A stretch of 64,000 nucleotides of DNA from Actinoplanes cyaneus (GCF_016862095.1 NZ_BOMH01000071.1:62001-126000); one strand, 5' to 3'. Shown: positions 24,116-35,000, counted from the first letter of the stretch. Program-made: numbers and translations. Notes: generated by a model not told the origin, from the sequence alone.

Positions 24116-24694
24116 TCACGAGCCGGGATGAGCGGACGCGTTGTAGGCGTTCTTGGCGGCGACCACGGCGGCCTGGACGTGTTCCGGGTCGACGCCGCTG
24201 ACGTTCAGCGGTGGGTGCAGGCGCTGGACGAGGGTGGCCTCGACCGAGGCCGGCTCCACGTCCTGCGCCCAGGTCAGCCGCAGGTTCGCGTGCATCCAGG
24301 CGGTCAGCCGGGTCTCGTCCTCGGGGATCAGGACGACCCGATCGGTCCAGGTGGTCCGATAGTTCTCGGACACCAGGAGACCGGCCAGGGTGCGGCGCAG
24401 GGTGGAGCTGCCCGAGCGCCGCAGGTGGTTGCGCAGGATCCGGCCGCGCAGGCTGGACGCCCGGCCCAGGTACAGCATCCGCAGCGACGGGACCTGCTCG
24501 TTCGGCGGCCCGGGCAGGCCGGGGAAGATCGACGGGGCGGCCCACCACGCGTAGACGCCGCCGCCCCGGCTGACCCTCTTGACGGCGACGTCGAGGGTGA
24601 CGGGCACACCGGACAGCAGTCGCAGGGCTTCCTCGGCTCGCCGGGCGGCGGGACCGTCAGCGGGGCGTACTTCCGGAGTAGTCATCGCGCTCAT
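24116..24694 (-). CDS. GIY-YIG nuclease-superfamily protein
   Basis: A 192-residue protein with a degenerate GIY-YIG core: GGGVYAWW at residues 45-52 stands for GIY, MLYLGRASSLRGRILRNHLR for YIG plus the conserved Arg and His, followed by STLRRTLAGLL, and a later acidic stretch (ASVEATLVQRLHPPLNVSG) with the conserved Glu/Asn region. This form is an uncharacterised GIY-YIG subgroup found in Actinobacteria and Proteobacteria, presumed to cut DNA. ATG at 24694 (MSAMTTPEV) or 24685. Monocistronic and divergent from the MFS gene. Confidence 0.72.
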   Translation of the reverse strand: MSAMTTPEVRPADGPAARRAEEALRLLSGVPVTLDVAVKRVSRGGGVYAWWAAPSIFPGLPGPPNEQVPSLRMLYLGRASSLRGRILRNHLRRSGSSTLRRTLAGLLVSENYRTTWTDRVVLIPEDETRLTAWMHANLRLTWAQDVEPASVEATLVQRLHPPLNVSGVDPEHVQAAVVAAKNAYNASAHPGS

Positions 24695-24764
24695 GCTACG
24701 GCGACCTCACCGGCCGGTCCGCACGCCGTGGATCACCGGCGGCATCAGTCGCCTGATCCGCGGG

Positions 24765-24770
24765 TAGTTT
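24765..24770 (+). promoter_or_regulatory. Putative -10 box of leaderless MFS transcript
   Basis: TAGTTT ends six bases before the GTG start at 24777, and there is no ribosome-binding site. That distance is typical for leaderless actinobacterial genes. A -35 element is not clear. Confidence 0.5.
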
Positions 24771-24776
24771 CAGGCC

Positions 24777-26354
24777 GTGAGCGTAGAGGCACCGTCGGCG
24801 TGGGCGCCGCTGCGAGTGGCGGCCTTCCGGAGCCTGTGGCTGGCGCTGCTGGCGAGCAACATCGGGACCTGGATGCAGACCGTCGGCGCGCAGTGGCTAC
24901 TGGTCGAGAACTCCGGGACGGACACCCTGGTGGCGGTGGTGCAGACGGCGAGCACGCTGCCGATCGTGTTGCTGGCGTTGCCGTCCGGGGCGCTGGCGGA
25001 CACGTTCGACAAGCGGCGGCTGCTGATCGCCGTGCAGGTGTTCCTGACCGGCGTGGGCGTGCTGCTCACGGTGCTGACCGTGACCGGGCACATGCCCCCG
25101 ACGCTGCTGCTCACGCTGACGTTCGTGCTGGGCGCGGGGCAGGCGCTGACCGCGCCGGCGTGGCAGGCGGTCATTCCCGAGCTGGTGCCGCGCCCGCAGC
25201 TCGCGTCGGCGTCGGCGCTCGGGGCGATCAGCATGAACCTGGCCCGTGCGGTCGGGCCGGCGGTGGCCGGGGTGCTGATCGCGCGGGCCGGCACCGGGCT
25301 GGTGTTCGGGCTCAACACGGTGACGTTCGCGATCTTCGCGGTGGTGCTGTGGCGGTGGCGGCGCGCGGCCGACGACGCGGCCGGGATTCCGGAGCCGTTC
25401 ACCGCTGCGGTACGGGCCGGCAGCAGATATGTCCGGCACGCCCCGGTGGTGCGGCGGATCCTGCTGCGGGCGGCGCTGTTCCTGGTGCCGGGCAGCGCGT
25501 TGTGGGCGCTGCTGCCACTGGTCGCGAGCCGCCGTCTGGGTCTGGGCTCCGGAGGCTACGGGGTGCTGCTCGCCGCGGTCGGCGCCGGCGCGGTCGTGGG
25601 TGCGCTGCTGCTGCCGTGGATGCGGGCGCGCTGGTCGATCAATCGGCTGCTGCTGATCGCGAGTGTGGTGTTCGCGGTGGTTCTCGCCGTCCTGGGGCTG
25701 GTCCGCTCGGAGGCGGCGGTGGTGGTCGCGCTGATCCCGGCCGGCGTCGCGTGGGTGATGGTGCTGTCCAGCGTGAACGCGGCGATGCAGCTGTTCCTGC
25801 CGAACTGGGTCCGGGCCCGCGGGCTCGCCGTCTACCAGATGGTCTTCGCGGGCGCGCAGGCCGCCGGGTCGCTGATCTGGGGCGCCGTCTCGGACGTGTC
25901 GGGGCTGATGATCGCCCTGGTCGCGGCGACCGTTCTGATGCTGGCGGGCGCCGCCACGCTGCGCTGGTGGCCGATGCGCGACACCAGTGGGCTGAACCGG
26001 GAGCCGGCAGTCTTCTGGCCCGAGCCGCACCTGGAGATCGAGCCGGGGGAGCACGACGCCCCGGTGCTGGTGACGGCGAGCTACCCGGTCAGCCCGGAGC
26101 GGGAGGAGGCGTTCGTGACGGCGATGCGCGACGTGCGGCGCAGCCGGCTGCGGACCGGCGCGGTGCGCTGGGGGTTGTTCCGTGACGGCGAGAAGCCGGG
26201 CCGGTTCGTCGAGGTGTACCTGGTGCCGAGCTGGGACGAGCACCTGCGTCAGCACACCGGCCGCCTGACCGGAACCGATCAGGCGGTGGAGGAGCGGGCG
26301 CGGGCGTTCGCCGACGGGCCGCCGGAGGTGAGCCACCTGCTGTCCCGCGAGTGA
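24777..26354 (+). CDS. MFS exporter (MFS_3/EntS type) with C-terminal extra domain
   Basis: A 525-residue inner-membrane protein. Residues about 10-400 form 12 transmembrane segments of the MFS_3 (enterobactin-exporter-like) group: FRSLWLALLASNIGTWMQTVGAQWLLVE at the start (read in pieces), the A-motif-like GALADTFDKRRLL, and GAGQALTAPAWQAVIPELV. The last 110 residues are a soluble domain (VLVTASYPVSPEREEAFVTAMRDV, WGLFRDGEKPGRFVEVYLV, HTGRLTGTDQAVEERARAF) resembling a ferredoxin-like antibiotic-biosynthesis-monooxygenase fold, a known but unexplained extension in this family. Start is GTG 24777, probably leaderless. The substrate is unknown; siderophore or drug export is typical. Confidence 0.87.
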   Translation: MSVEAPSAWAPLRVAAFRSLWLALLASNIGTWMQTVGAQWLLVENSGTDTLVAVVQTASTLPIVLLALPSGALADTFDKRRLLIAVQVFLTGVGVLLTVLTVTGHMPPTLLLTLTFVLGAGQALTAPAWQAVIPELVPRPQLASASALGAISMNLARAVGPAVAGVLIARAGTGLVFGLNTVTFAIFAVVLWRWRRAADDAAGIPEPFTAAVRAGSRYVRHAPVVRRILLRAALFLVPGSALWALLPLVASRRLGLGSGGYGVLLAAVGAGAVVGALLLPWMRARWSINRLLLIASVVFAVVLAVLGLVRSEAAVVVALIPAGVAWVMVLSSVNAAMQLFLPNWVRARGLAVYQMVFAGAQAAGSLIWGAVSDVSGLMIALVAATVLMLAGAATLRWWPMRDTSGLNREPAVFWPEPHLEIEPGEHDAPVLVTASYPVSPEREEAFVTAMRDVRRSRLRTGAVRWGLFRDGEKPGRFVEVYLVPSWDEHLRQHTGRLTGTDQAVEERARAFADGPPEVSHLLSRE

Positions 26355-26405
26355 CGGCGGGACGTGCCGTCCAGGCGGGGCACGCCGCCGCTTACCGCGG
26401 GCGTG

Positions 26406-26891
26406 TCATGTGCGCCCGTCACGCTCCTGGGCGCGCGCCAGGGACTTGCGGTGCGGGACCCAGTCGGCGAGCCGCACCGGGAAGCCGTCGCGCTGCAGGC
26501 GTCGCACCACCTCGGGGTCGTCGTCGACGATCACGGCGATCGTGGCGTCGGCGGCCAGCCGGCGTACGCGATGAGCCTTGTAGTCCTTCGCCGGACGGCG
26601 GTCGTGGTCGGGGCGCATGAGCAGCCGCCCGACCGGCAGGCCGTGCTCGGAGAACCAGCGTTCGGTGACTGTGCGCAGGCGCTCCGGCCGGCCGGTGAGC
26701 CAGACGAGCTCGTGGCCGGTGGTGTACTCGTGGACGAGGTCGACGCCGGGGCGCAGCGCCGGATCACGGTGCGCGGCGGCGAAGAACGCGGTCCAGTCCT
26801 TCGGGCGTTTCTCGAGGTGGCGCAGCCGGTGACGGACGTCGGCGACGACGCCGTCGACGTCGAACACCGCGATCGGCAGCGGCGGGGTCAG
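26406..26891 (-). CDS. HAD-superfamily phosphatase (polynucleotide-kinase-3'-phosphatase-like)
   Basis: About 161 residues with all HAD motifs: motif I AVFDVDGVVAD (nucleophile Asp near residue 11), motif II VWLTGRPERL, a conserved Lys in RRPAKDYKAH, and motif IV VIVDDDPEVV. Small HADs of this shape resemble the phosphatase half of polynucleotide kinase. The frame has no ATG, GTG or TTG between the upstream gene's end and motif I. The best candidate is CTG at 26891-26889, which overlaps the upstream TGA as CTGA and gives LTPPLPIAVFDVDG. A start inside motif I would destroy the enzyme. It is downstream of, and coupled to, the disrupted POT transporter gene. Confidence 0.78.
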   Translation of the reverse strand: MTPPLPIAVFDVDGVVADVRHRLRHLEKRPKDWTAFFAAAHRDPALRPGVDLVHEYTTGHELVWLTGRPERLRTVTERWFSEHGLPVGRLLMRPDHDRRPAKDYKAHRVRRLAADATIAVIVDDDPEVVRRLQRDGFPVRLADWVPHRKSLARAQERDGRT

Positions 26892-28345
26892 CGCACACCA
26901 CCCATCAGCCGCGAGATGGGACGGCTGCCCGCTGCCAGCGCGAGTCCGAGAATGATCGCCACGCCGCCGAGGATACCGAAGTACGCCGTCTCGTGATCGG
27001 CGCTGTAGTACCCGGCGAGCGTGCCCGACGCGGCGGTGCCCAGCGCGATCGAGAGGAAGAACAGCGCGACCATCTGGGTCCGGAACACGTGCGGCGCCAG
27101 TTTCGTGGTCAGCGACAGCCCGACCGGCGAGAGCAGCAGCTCGGCGATGGTGAACACCAGCAGGATCCCGGCGAGCGCGAGCAGCGGCGTGCTGTTCGGC
27201 CCACCGCCGGCGAACGGCAGGAACAGCAGGAACGCCAGGCCCATCACGACCGTACCGGCGGCGAACTTGATCGGTGAGCTCGGCTGGCGATCGCCGAGCC
27301 TGGTCCACAGGGCGGCGAACACGCCCGACAGGATGATGATGAAGACCGGGTTGATCGACTGCACCCAGGAGACCGGCATCTCCCAGCCGCCGAGGGCGCG
27401 GTCCAGGCGCTCGTCCGAGTAGATCGTGACAACCGTGAACTGCTGCTGGTAGAGCGACCAGAACGCGGCGCTGGCCAGGAACATCGGGATGAACGCGAAC
27501 ACCCGCCGCCGTTCCTCGCCGGTGATCCGGTGACTGGAAAGGATCACGATGAAGTACGCGACGGCGGCCAGCACGCTGAGCACGACGACCACCGTGGAGA
27601 GCCGGTCCGCGGTCAGCCACGTCAGCGCGGAGACCACCACGGCGACGACCCCGGCGGCGGCCACGGTCAGGACCACCGGCCAGCGGCTCGCCGGCAGCGG
27701 GTTCGGGATCTCGCGGCCGGCCGCCGGAAGGTTGCGCCGGCCCAGTGTGTACTGGACGAGGCCGACCGCCATGCCGGCTGCGGCCAGGCCGAAGCCGTAG
27801 TGGAAGCCGGCGTTGTCCTGCAACAGCCCGGTGAGCAGCGGGCCGGCCAGCGCGCCGAGGTTGATGCCGAGGTAGAACAGGGAGAACCCGGCGTCGCGGC
27901 GTTCGTCGTGCTCGCCGTAGAGGGTGCCGACCAGCGACGTGGCGTTCGCCTTCACGCCGCCGCTGCCGACCGCGATCAGCACCAGGCCGACGCCGACGCC
28001 GAGCAGGCCGGGCAGGGTGGCGAGCGCGATGTGCCCCAGCATGACCACGACCGCGCTCAGGAACAGCACCCGTTCCGAGCCGAGCAGCCGGTCGGCGACC
28101 CACGCGCCGAGCACTGTGGACAGGTAGACGGCGCCGCCGTACGCGCCGACGATGCTGGTGGCCGTGGCCTGGTCGATGCCGAGCCCGTCGTCGGTGGCCG
28201 AGTAGTACAGGTAGATCAGCAGGATGCCCTGCATGCCGTAGAACTAGAATCGTTCCCACAGCTCCACGCCGAACAGGTTGGCCAGCGGTCGCGGCTGGCC
28301 GAAGAACGTCTTGTCGGATCGCGCGAGGGGTTCAGCACTGGCCAT
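26888..28345 (-). pseudogene. POT-family peptide transporter, interrupted by in-frame TAG
   Basis: The full frame from ATG 28345 encodes 485 positions of a proton-dependent oligopeptide transporter. Codon 34 (28246-28244) is TAG where the family has Ser in the signature WERFSFYGMQ; here it reads WERF-stop-FYGMQ. Frame and homology are continuous on both sides, so a single TCG-to-TAG change explains it. The remainder from ATG 28234 (MQGILLIYL) is 448 residues with all later helices, but lacks the substrate-critical ERF motif and has no ribosome-binding site. It is therefore a pseudogene, a recent strain mutation, a sequencing error, or a case of readthrough. An intact gene would import di/tripeptides with protons. 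Confidence 0.85.
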
Positions 28346-28583
28346 GGCATCGGATACCCGGCCACGCCACCGGACAATCGCCCGGCGGCCGTCGCGCCGC
28401 CGGCGCGATCTCCGATATCCTCGCCAAGGCCGGGAAAAGCGGATTTAGCCGTACGCTGTCCGGACGCCTCGCCGATCGGCAGCATTAACGCACGTCGAAG
28501 TCCTCTGTGGCCTGACATTCGTCACGGATCAACACAGGCAAATGTCATGCCGGCGTGATCGAACCGCTACTGATCATGATCGA

Positions 28584-31500
28584 GTGACAGCGGCGAATGA
28601 CGACCTGGCTCCATCACGAGACGGTTCACGGGGACGACCGGCGATCGCGCGATGGGCGGCCCTCACCGGTCTCACCCTCGCCGCGGTCCTGGTGGCCGCC
28701 GGCGGACCCCCGACCACCAGCAGCGCCGCCGACGCGGCCTGTGCCACCCGGGGGCGCCCGGACCCGGCCTCGGCGTCGAGACTGGCGCAGTCCTGCCGGC
28801 GGACCGTCGAGGTCGACGGCGCGACCACGGCCACGTCGACGCTGGTGGCGAACGCGAACGGTTCGTTCACCGCGACCGAGTCGGCCGTCCCGGAACGTGT
28901 CCGGCGCGCCGACGGCACCTGGGCGCAGGTGGACACGACGCTGCACGCGAACGGTGACGGCACCCTCTCGCCGATCGCCTCGCCGACCGCGGTGGTGCTC
29001 TCCGGCGGGGGCACCGGCCCGCTGGCGCGGGTGGCGAGCCAGGGCCGGGAGCTCGTCTGGACGTGGACGGGCGTGGCCCTGCCGAAGCCGGTGACGGCAG
29101 GCCCCGTGGCGACGTACGCCGAAGTCCTTCCCGGTGTTGATCTGACGTTGCACGTCGACGAGTGGGGCTTCGCCGAGGTGCTGGTCGTGAAGACCGCGGC
29201 GGCGGCCCGGAACCCGGCGCTGGCGGCACTGCGGTTCGCGCTCTCCGGCACCGGACTGACCGCGGCCGGGGCCGCCGGCCGGGCGAGGACGCCGGCCGCG
29301 GCGGTCAGCGACGCCTTCGACATCGGGCCCGCGGCCATGTGGGACTCGACGCTGCCGGCCACGAAGCCGCCGGCCTCGATGCCGGCGCAGGACGTGCGGT
29401 CCGAGCTGGTGTCCACCTTCGACGGGCCCGGCGCCGGCGCGCGGACCGCGACGATGCCGGCCCGGATGTCCGGCACGACGCTGGTGATGACCCCGGTGCG
29501 GAGCCTGCTGACCGACCCCGCGACGACGTTCCCGGTCTTCATCGACCCGAAGTCGTCGTCGCCGGCCCGCAGCTACTGGGCGATGATCAACAAGGGTCAC
29601 CCGAGCCAGCAGTACTGGAGTTACGACCGCTCCGACCACGCGAAGGTCGGCAACGCCGGTGACGGCACCGACATGTACCGGTCGCTGTTCCAGTTCTCCA
29701 CCGCGACGTGGCAGGGCAAGCACGTCACGGCGGTGACCTTCTCCGACAACCTGCTGCACTCCTGGAGCTGCAGCAACACCGTGACCCAGCTGCATCACGT
29801 CACCCAGGCACTCAGCTCGACGACCACGTGGACGTCGAACAACGCCGCGTGGAGCTCGTCGCTGGCGACCGCCTCCAACCAGAACTGCACCGACAAGACC
29901 GGCGTACGGACCGAGTGGAGCACGACCGCTCTCACCAGCGAGGTCGCCGCGGCGAACGGCAACGCGACCATCACGCTCGGGCTGCGCGCGGCCAGCGAGA
30001 CGGTCTCCACGAACGGGTCGAACGGCTGGAAGAAGTTCGACGAGACCGCCACCGCGACCGGCGCGCACCTGTCGGTCACCTACAACACCGCGCCGGTGAT
30101 CAGCAACGGTCACACCGACGCGGCGACCTGCGCGACCTCCGCGGCGGGCGCTCCGGCGCTGGCCACGCTCGGCAGCCCGGCGCACAACCCGGTCCCGGTC
30201 GTGACGGTCACCGACGCCGAGGCTGACGCGTCGACGGTCACGTTCACCTACCCGGCGGCCGGCGGCGGAACGGCCACGACGTCGTACGCGAACGTGACCA
30301 GCGGCGCCAGCCAGAAACTGGCCGGCGGGATCCCGGCCGCGGCCATCCCGGGCGGCGGCACCTACTCGTGGAGCGTGTCGGTCGGCGACGGCACCGACAC
30401 GTCGTCCGCGACCTGCTGGTTCACGATCGACAACACCGTTCCCGAGCCGCCGTCGATCACCTCCGCCGACGGCCGGTATCCCGACGACGACCAGGTCCAC
30501 GGCGGCGTGGGCAAGCCCGGGGCGTTCACCATCGCGGCGCCCGCGGCCACCAGGGCGTCCGTGGTCAAGTACACCTGGGGACCGTCCGGGGGTGCGCTGC
30601 AGACCGTGACCACGACGGCCGGCGCCCCGGTGACGGTCTCCTTCACCCCGGCGACCGCGGGCGACACCACCCTTCAGGCGTACGCCTGGACCAGCACCGG
30701 CGTCATGTCCGCGATGGGCAGCGCGGAGTTCCTGGCCGGCACGTCCGCCGCGCCTGCCGGTGACTGGGCCCTGAACGGCAGCGGGGCCGACACCGGCACC
30801 GGCGCCCACGCCGCGACCGCCGCGAACGTGACCTGGACCGCCGACGGCCGGCAGATCGGGCGCAGCGTCGGGCACTTCGGCGGCACCGGCTCCGAGCTGA
30901 CCGCGACCGCCCCGATCCACACCGACACGTCCTTCTCGGTGGCCGCCTGGGTCCGCCCCTCCGGCACCTCCTGCACGACCAACGCGGTCGGCCAGGACGG
31001 CGTACACACCAGCGGCTTCTACCTCGGCTGTTACCAGGGCAAGTTCACCTTCGACGTGATCGCGTCGGACTCCAGCTCGGTGGTGACCACCCGGACGGTG
31101 TCGGCCGCGACCGCACCGATCGGATCGTGGAGCAGCCTGCTCGGCGTCTACGACCTGTCGGCGAACCAGATCCGGCTCTACGTCAACGGTGTGCTGCAGC
31201 AGAGCGCCGCGCTGACCGGCCCGCTCTGGGACGCGACCGGCCCGTTCGTCATCGGCCGGGAGCGTTACGCCGACACCTCCACCGGCTGGTGGGCCGGTGA
31301 CATCTCCGCCGTGCGCGTCTGGGACCGGGTCGCCTACCAGGCCGACATCGCCTCGCTGAGCGCCTCGAGCTGGGCCGACCAGTACCCGCTCGGCCTCGAC
31401 CCCGCGCAGAACGCCAAGGACCCGGTCGCGAACCCGCTGACCTGGACCGGCAGCCCGCAGGTCGGGATCGACGACATGAACCCGCCGGGCACCGGCGGCA

Positions 31501-32051
31501 CCCCGGCGGCGATTCTCACCCCCACCCACCCGGACTACGGGCTCTCGGCGCGGCCCTCGGTGCGCACCGACGGCTCGTTCACCGTGTCCGCCTGGGTCGA
31601 CCCGGCCGCGCCGAACAGCACCTACACCAACGCGGTCTCGCAGAACGGCGCCGTGACGGCCAACTTCGGCCTGGGGCTGAGCAGCACCAACCACTACGAC
31701 TTCTGGATGCACGGCTCCGACGTGACCAGCCCGACGGCCACTGTCGCCCAGTCGGCGGCGACCGCCACGGCCGGGACCTGGGTCCACCTGATCGGCGTCT
31801 TCGACGCCACCACCAAGGTGCTGACGCTCTACGTCGACGGCACGGTGGCCGGCACGGCGACGTTCACCGCGACCCCCTGGTACACCAGCGGGTCCGTGGC
31901 GGTCGGCAGCGGGCGCTGGCAGAACGCCAACGCCTATCTGTGGAACGGCGGCATCGACAACGTGGGCCTGTTCAACGGGGTCCTGAGCGCCACCGAGATC
32001 AGCAACCTCTACCGGTTCAACGACCCCTACTACGTCCTGGCCAACCAGTGA
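28584..32051 (+). CDS. Secreted LamG/DNRLRE-domain protein
   Basis: A very large exported protein (1,155 residues from GTG 28584; ATG 28542 would add 14). A long signal peptide (hydrophobic AALTGLTLAAVLVAAGG) precedes a variable N-domain, a DNRLRE-type beta domain at about residues 325-490 (RSYWAMINKGHPSQQYWSY; TWQGKHVTAVTFSDNLL), an Ig-like stretch near 500-700, and two LamG/concanavalin-fold domains at about 724-915 and 970-1150 (FSVAAWVRPSGTSC; FTVSAWVDPAAP). It is directly followed by, and surely co-transcribed with, a 2,041-residue RHS protein (20 bases apart). Such LamG partners usually sit before wall-associated RHS proteins and may bind cell-surface glycans. Confidence 0.88.
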   Translation: MTAANDDLAPSRDGSRGRPAIARWAALTGLTLAAVLVAAGGPPTTSSAADAACATRGRPDPASASRLAQSCRRTVEVDGATTATSTLVANANGSFTATESAVPERVRRADGTWAQVDTTLHANGDGTLSPIASPTAVVLSGGGTGPLARVASQGRELVWTWTGVALPKPVTAGPVATYAEVLPGVDLTLHVDEWGFAEVLVVKTAAAARNPALAALRFALSGTGLTAAGAAGRARTPAAAVSDAFDIGPAAMWDSTLPATKPPASMPAQDVRSELVSTFDGPGAGARTATMPARMSGTTLVMTPVRSLLTDPATTFPVFIDPKSSSPARSYWAMINKGHPSQQYWSYDRSDHAKVGNAGDGTDMYRSLFQFSTATWQGKHVTAVTFSDNLLHSWSCSNTVTQLHHVTQALSSTTTWTSNNAAWSSSLATASNQNCTDKTGVRTEWSTTALTSEVAAANGNATITLGLRAASETVSTNGSNGWKKFDETATATGAHLSVTYNTAPVISNGHTDAATCATSAAGAPALATLGSPAHNPVPVVTVTDAEADASTVTFTYPAAGGGTATTSYANVTSGASQKLAGGIPAAAIPGGGTYSWSVSVGDGTDTSSATCWFTIDNTVPEPPSITSADGRYPDDDQVHGGVGKPGAFTIAAPAATRASVVKYTWGPSGGALQTVTTTAGAPVTVSFTPATAGDTTLQAYAWTSTGVMSAMGSAEFLAGTSAAPAGDWALNGSGADTGTGAHAATAANVTWTADGRQIGRSVGHFGGTGSELTATAPIHTDTSFSVAAWVRPSGTSCTTNAVGQDGVHTSGFYLGCYQGKFTFDVIASDSSSVVTTRTVSAATAPIGSWSSLLGVYDLSANQIRLYVNGVLQQSAALTGPLWDATGPFVIGRERYADTSTGWWAGDISAVRVWDRVAYQADIASLSASSWADQYPLGLDPAQNAKDPVANPLTWTGSPQVGIDDMNPPGTGGTPAAILTPTHPDYGLSARPSVRTDGSFTVSAWVDPAAPNSTYTNAVSQNGAVTANFGLGLSSTNHYDFWMHGSDVTSPTATVAQSAATATAGTWVHLIGVFDATTKVLTLYVDGTVAGTATFTATPWYTSGSVAVGSGRWQNANAYLWNGGIDNVGLFNGVLSATEISNLYRFNDPYYVLANQ

Positions 32052-32071
32052 GACGACTGATGGAGGCTGCC

Positions 32072-35000
32072 GTGACCGGCCGCGCCCTGCTGACCGCGGG
32101 CCTGGCGATCGTGTTGTCCATCGGCGTCGCGGGCAACCAGCCCGCGTACGCCGCCGTGGACCGGACCGCCAAGCTGACCGCCCCCGACACCCCCAGCGTC
32201 GCCCCCGGCAAGGCCAAGCCGGCGGCCGGACGGCCCGCCGACCCGGCCGGCGCCGCGGCCCTGCGCAAGGCTCCCGCCGTCACCTGGCCGGCCGCTTCGG
32301 ACACCGTCGTCGCCGCGCCGGCCGGACGGCGCGCGGTCGCGGTGACCGGCACCCCGGTCAGCGTCGGCGCCGCCGCCGCATCCTCGGTCCGCGTCCGCAT
32401 CCTCGGGCACGACGCCGCCGTCCGGGCCAAGCGGGACATGCTGATCGAGGTCAGCCGGACCGCGGCCGCGCCGAGCGCCGGCCCGGTCGACGTCGCGGTC
32501 GACTACGCCTCGTTCCGGTCGGCCTACGGGGCGGACTGGGCCGGTCGTCTCCACCTGGTCCAGGTGCCCGGCTGCGCCACCACCACCCCGGACGCGGCGG
32601 CCTGCCAGCCGGTCGCGGTGCCGTCCCGCAACGACCCCGCCGCCGCCCAGGTCACCGCGACCGTCACGCTGGCCGCCACCGCGCAGGCCACCACGCTCGC
32701 GCTGACCTCGGGATCGTCCGGCAACGCCGGTGACTTCACGGCGACCCCGCTCAAGGCGTCGTCGACCTGGAGCGGAGGCAACCAGTCCGGCGACTTCACC
32801 TGGTCGTACCCGATGCGGGTGCCGCCGTCGCAAGGCGGGCCGGAGCCGGCCGTCGCACTGAACTACTCGTCCGCGTCGGTCGACGGCGAGATGGCGGCCT
32901 CGAACAACCAGCCCGGCTGGATCGGGGAGGGCTTCAGCTACCAGCCCGGCTCGATCGTGCGCAACTACAAGGCGTGCGCCGAGGACATGGGCGGCACGGC
33001 CACGAACAAGACCAAGACCGGCGACCTGTGCTGGGGCACCGCCAACGCGACGTTGTCGATGCCGGGCCACGCCGGTGAGCTGGTCCGCGACGACGGCGAC
33101 GGGCACTGGTCGCTCAAGGGTGACGACGGCTCGAAGGTGCAGCTGCTGACCGGCGCGACCAACGGCGACAACGACGGTGAGTACTGGAAGGTCACCACCG
33201 CCGACGGCACGCAGTACTTCTTCGGCCTCAACCACCTCGCCGGCTGGGCGACCGGCAACCCGGTCACCAACGCGGCCTACACGGTGCCGGTCTTCGGCAA
33301 CAACTCCGGCGAGCCCTGCTACAACGCGACGTTCGCGTCGGCGTCGTGCAGCCAGGCGTACGAGTGGAACCTCGACTACGTCGTCGACCCGCACGGCGAC
33401 ACGATGTCGCTGTGGTACACCCCGGAGACCAACAAGTACGCCCGTAACCTGACCAGCAGCTCGATCTCGACCTACACCCGCGGCGGCTACCTGAGCCGGA
33501 TCGACTACGGCACCGACCAGCACACCGGTGGCAAGGACAGCGACCTGACCACCAAGGCGCCGAACAAGGTCGACTTCACCCCGGCCGACCGCTGCGTCAC
33601 CGCCGGCACCACCTGCGTGTCGAGCACGCCGTCGAACTGGCCGGACGTCCCCTGGGACCAGTCCTGCACGTCGACCACCTCGTGCAAGGACTACGCGCCG
33701 ACCTTCTTCAGCCAGAAGCGTCTCGACACCGTGCAGACCTCCGTCTGGAACGCCTCCACCAGCGAGTACGTGCCGGTGGAGAAGTGGACGCTGCACCAGA
33801 CGTACCCGGACCCGGGCGACAGCACGCGCGCCGGCCTGTGGCTGTCGTCGATCTCGCACACCGGCCTCTACGGCGGCACGGCGACCCTGCCCGACGTCTC
33901 GTTCACCGGCGTCCAGAAGGCCAACCGGGTCGACACCGCCACCGACAACGCGGCGAAGATGAACTGGTGGCGGATCGCGTCGATCACCACCGAGACCGGC
34001 GACCTGATCGGTGTCACCTACTCCGACCAGGAGTGCACGGCCGGGTCGACGCCCACGCCGGACGCGAACACCGCGAACTGCTACCCGGTCTTCTGGACCC
34101 GGGCGGGCGAGACGAACCCGCGCATCGACTGGTTCAACAAGTACCGGGTCACCGCGGTCTCGGAGAACGACCAGACCGGTGGCGGCCCGCGCGTCCGCAC
34201 CACCTACGACTACGGCACGCCGGCCTGGCACTACGACGAGGACAACGGCCTGGTGCCGGCCACCCGCAAGACGTGGGGCCAGTTCCGCGGCTACGACACG
34301 GTCACCACCACCACCGGGGACACCGGCGACCCGAGGTCGAGCACGACAGTCCGCTACTTCCTGGGCATGAACGGCGACAAGACCTCGTCCGGCACCCGCG
34401 CCGCCCAGGTCACCGACTCGACCGGGGCCACGGTCGCCGACGACGACGCGTACGCCGGGATGACCCGCGAGACCATCGTCCGCAACGGCCCCGGTGGCGC
34501 CGAGGTCAGCGGCGAGATCGACGATCCCTGGAAGTCCGCCGCGGTCGCGACCCGCACGATCAACGGCCGCACCGTCGCGGCGTACCGCACCGGGATCGCC
34601 GCCACGCACTCGCGCACCGACCTGGACGGCGGCCGATCGCCGCGGCGCACCGAGAAGGTCGACACCCTCGACGTGTACGGCATGACGACCCAGGTGTGGG
34701 ACAAGGGCGACCTCGCCAAGAGCGACGACGACACCTGCACGATCACCACCTACAACCGCAACACGACAGTGAACCTGCTGGACACGGTCGGGCGGACCCA
34801 GGAGTACGCCAAGCCCTGCGGCACCGCGCCGGCCACGCAGGACGACGTGATCTCCGACGTCGAGAGCAGCTTCGACGGCCAGGCGTACGGCGTCGCCCCG
34901 ACCAAGGGGGACATCACCAGGGAGCAGACCGCCAAGGCCTGGACGACGTCGTCGATCACCTGGCTGACCACGGCCGCGAGCGTCTACGACGCGTACGGCC

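Noticed and set aside
28244..28246. TAG read as pyrrolysine or selenocysteine-like recoding
   Set aside because: The position is a conserved Ser in POT transporters, and no recoding signals or pyrrolysine genes are seen. Nonsense mutation or sequence error is simpler.
28626..31787. A 1,053-codon minus-strand frame opposite the LamG gene
   Set aside because: Antisense shadow with no domain or start signal; the plus strand has a signal peptide and two LamG domains.
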